Source: SCTD01 sp046593875 (GTDB lineage Bacteria > Actinomycetota > Actinomycetes > Mycobacteriales > SCTD01). From it: a stretch of 6,229 nt of DNA. Positions 6,038 to 6,229 of this stretch are shown here, piece after piece. The translations under genes were made by a program, and so were the position numbers. Each line of letters starts with the position of its first letter. Position 1 is the stretch's first letter. The stretch lies in NCBI GenBank assembly GCA_046593875.1, contig JBKJQQ010000068.1, positions 1 to 6,229 of the forward strand. The letters are read 5' to 3'. Under the pieces are notes generated by a model. It worked only from the letters and a program-made list of their open reading frames with translations, searched no databases and had not been told where the DNA came from.

Positions 6038-6071
6038 GCAGCCCTCGGTAGGCTCAGTCTCCCCGGCTGAG
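6034..6071 (+). other. Competing inverted repeats between ku and the next gene
   Basis: CTGAGC (6034-6039, containing the ku stop codon) is complementary to GCTCAG (6052-6057). The overlapping CTCAGTC (6053-6059) can instead pair with GGCTGAG (6065-6071) through one G-U pair and a 5-nt loop. The two stems exclude each other. The second would bury the GAG of the GAGGAA ribosome-binding sequence (6069-6074) of the next gene. There is no U-run, so an intrinsic terminator is unlikely. A regulatory role is inference only, and short stems arise readily in GC-rich DNA. Confidence 0.3.
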
Positions 6072-6077
6072 GAACTG

Positions 6078-6229
6078 ATGACCGCCCTGCCCGACGAGCC
6101 ACTGCTCGGCTTCGAGATCTTCGGCGACCCCGAGCGCGTGGCTGCCGTCCGCCGGGTGCTGCAGGGCGGGACCGAGGCCGTCGGGCTGGACCGGCTGACC
6201 CGACTCGCCGCCGACCTGCTCGAGGCGCC
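6078..6229 (+). CDS. N-terminus of a possible GAF-domain regulatory protein, 3' end off window
   Basis: Only 50 codons are visible, beginning MTALPDEPLLGFEIFGDPER. From about residue 35 the sequence EAVGLDRLTRLAADLLEA has the character of the first helix of a GAF domain. In many actinobacterial sensor phosphatases (SpoIIE/PP2C type) and diguanylate cyclases such a helix opens the protein. GAGGAA (6069-6074) sits 3 nt before the ATG, closer than usual, so initiation one codon earlier at CTG (6075) or a later start cannot be excluded. The start lies 40 nt beyond the ku stop on the same strand. The family call rests on this short similarity alone, because the catalytic part is outside the window. 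Confidence 0.45.
   Translation, partial: MTALPDEPLLGFEIFGDPERVAAVRRVLQGGTEAVGLDRLTRLAADLLEA

Overview
The window is high-GC, densely coded DNA that looks actinobacterial (Actinomycetota). The signs are strong G/C preference at third codon positions, GTG starts, an F420-type luciferase-like oxidoreductase, TANNNT-type -10 boxes and a bacterial Ku with a lysine/alanine-rich tail. I cannot place it below phylum. I see no tRNA, rRNA, CRISPR array, insertion sequence or integrase, so this reads as chromosomal sequence.

Layout from left to right: (1) 1-896, minus strand: a stand-alone ATP-dependent DNA ligase of the LigD (non-homologous end-joining) type, cut by the left edge just before its last motif. 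(2) 932-3497, plus strand: three genes with overlapping stop and start codons. They encode a luciferase-like F420-dependent oxidoreductase, a phosphatidylcholine synthase (Pcs) and a small drug/metabolite-transporter-like membrane protein. (3) 3494-4996, minus strand: an APC-superfamily amino acid/choline-type permease, convergent with the operon; the two stop codons interlock in one CTAG. (4) 5087-6037, plus strand: Ku, divergent from the permease across 90 bp. (5) 6078-6229, plus strand: the first 50 codons of a gene I can only tentatively call a GAF-domain regulatory protein.

Two functional themes are visible. Ku and the ligase together form the core of bacterial end joining: Ku binds double-strand ends and the ligase seals them. 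Here they sit at the two ends of a roughly 4-kb block that has nothing obvious to do with repair. That block centres on Pcs, which makes phosphatidylcholine from CDP-diacylglycerol and choline. The permease belongs to the broad family that includes choline carriers, so choline uptake feeding Pcs is an attractive but unproven reading.

No non-coding stretch exceeds 100 bp. The spacers are 35 bp (897-931), 90 bp (4997-5086) and 40 bp (6038-6077). The nearest thing to something undescribed is the coupled oxidoreductase-Pcs-DMT operon between split end-joining genes. I do not see a wholly new type of system.
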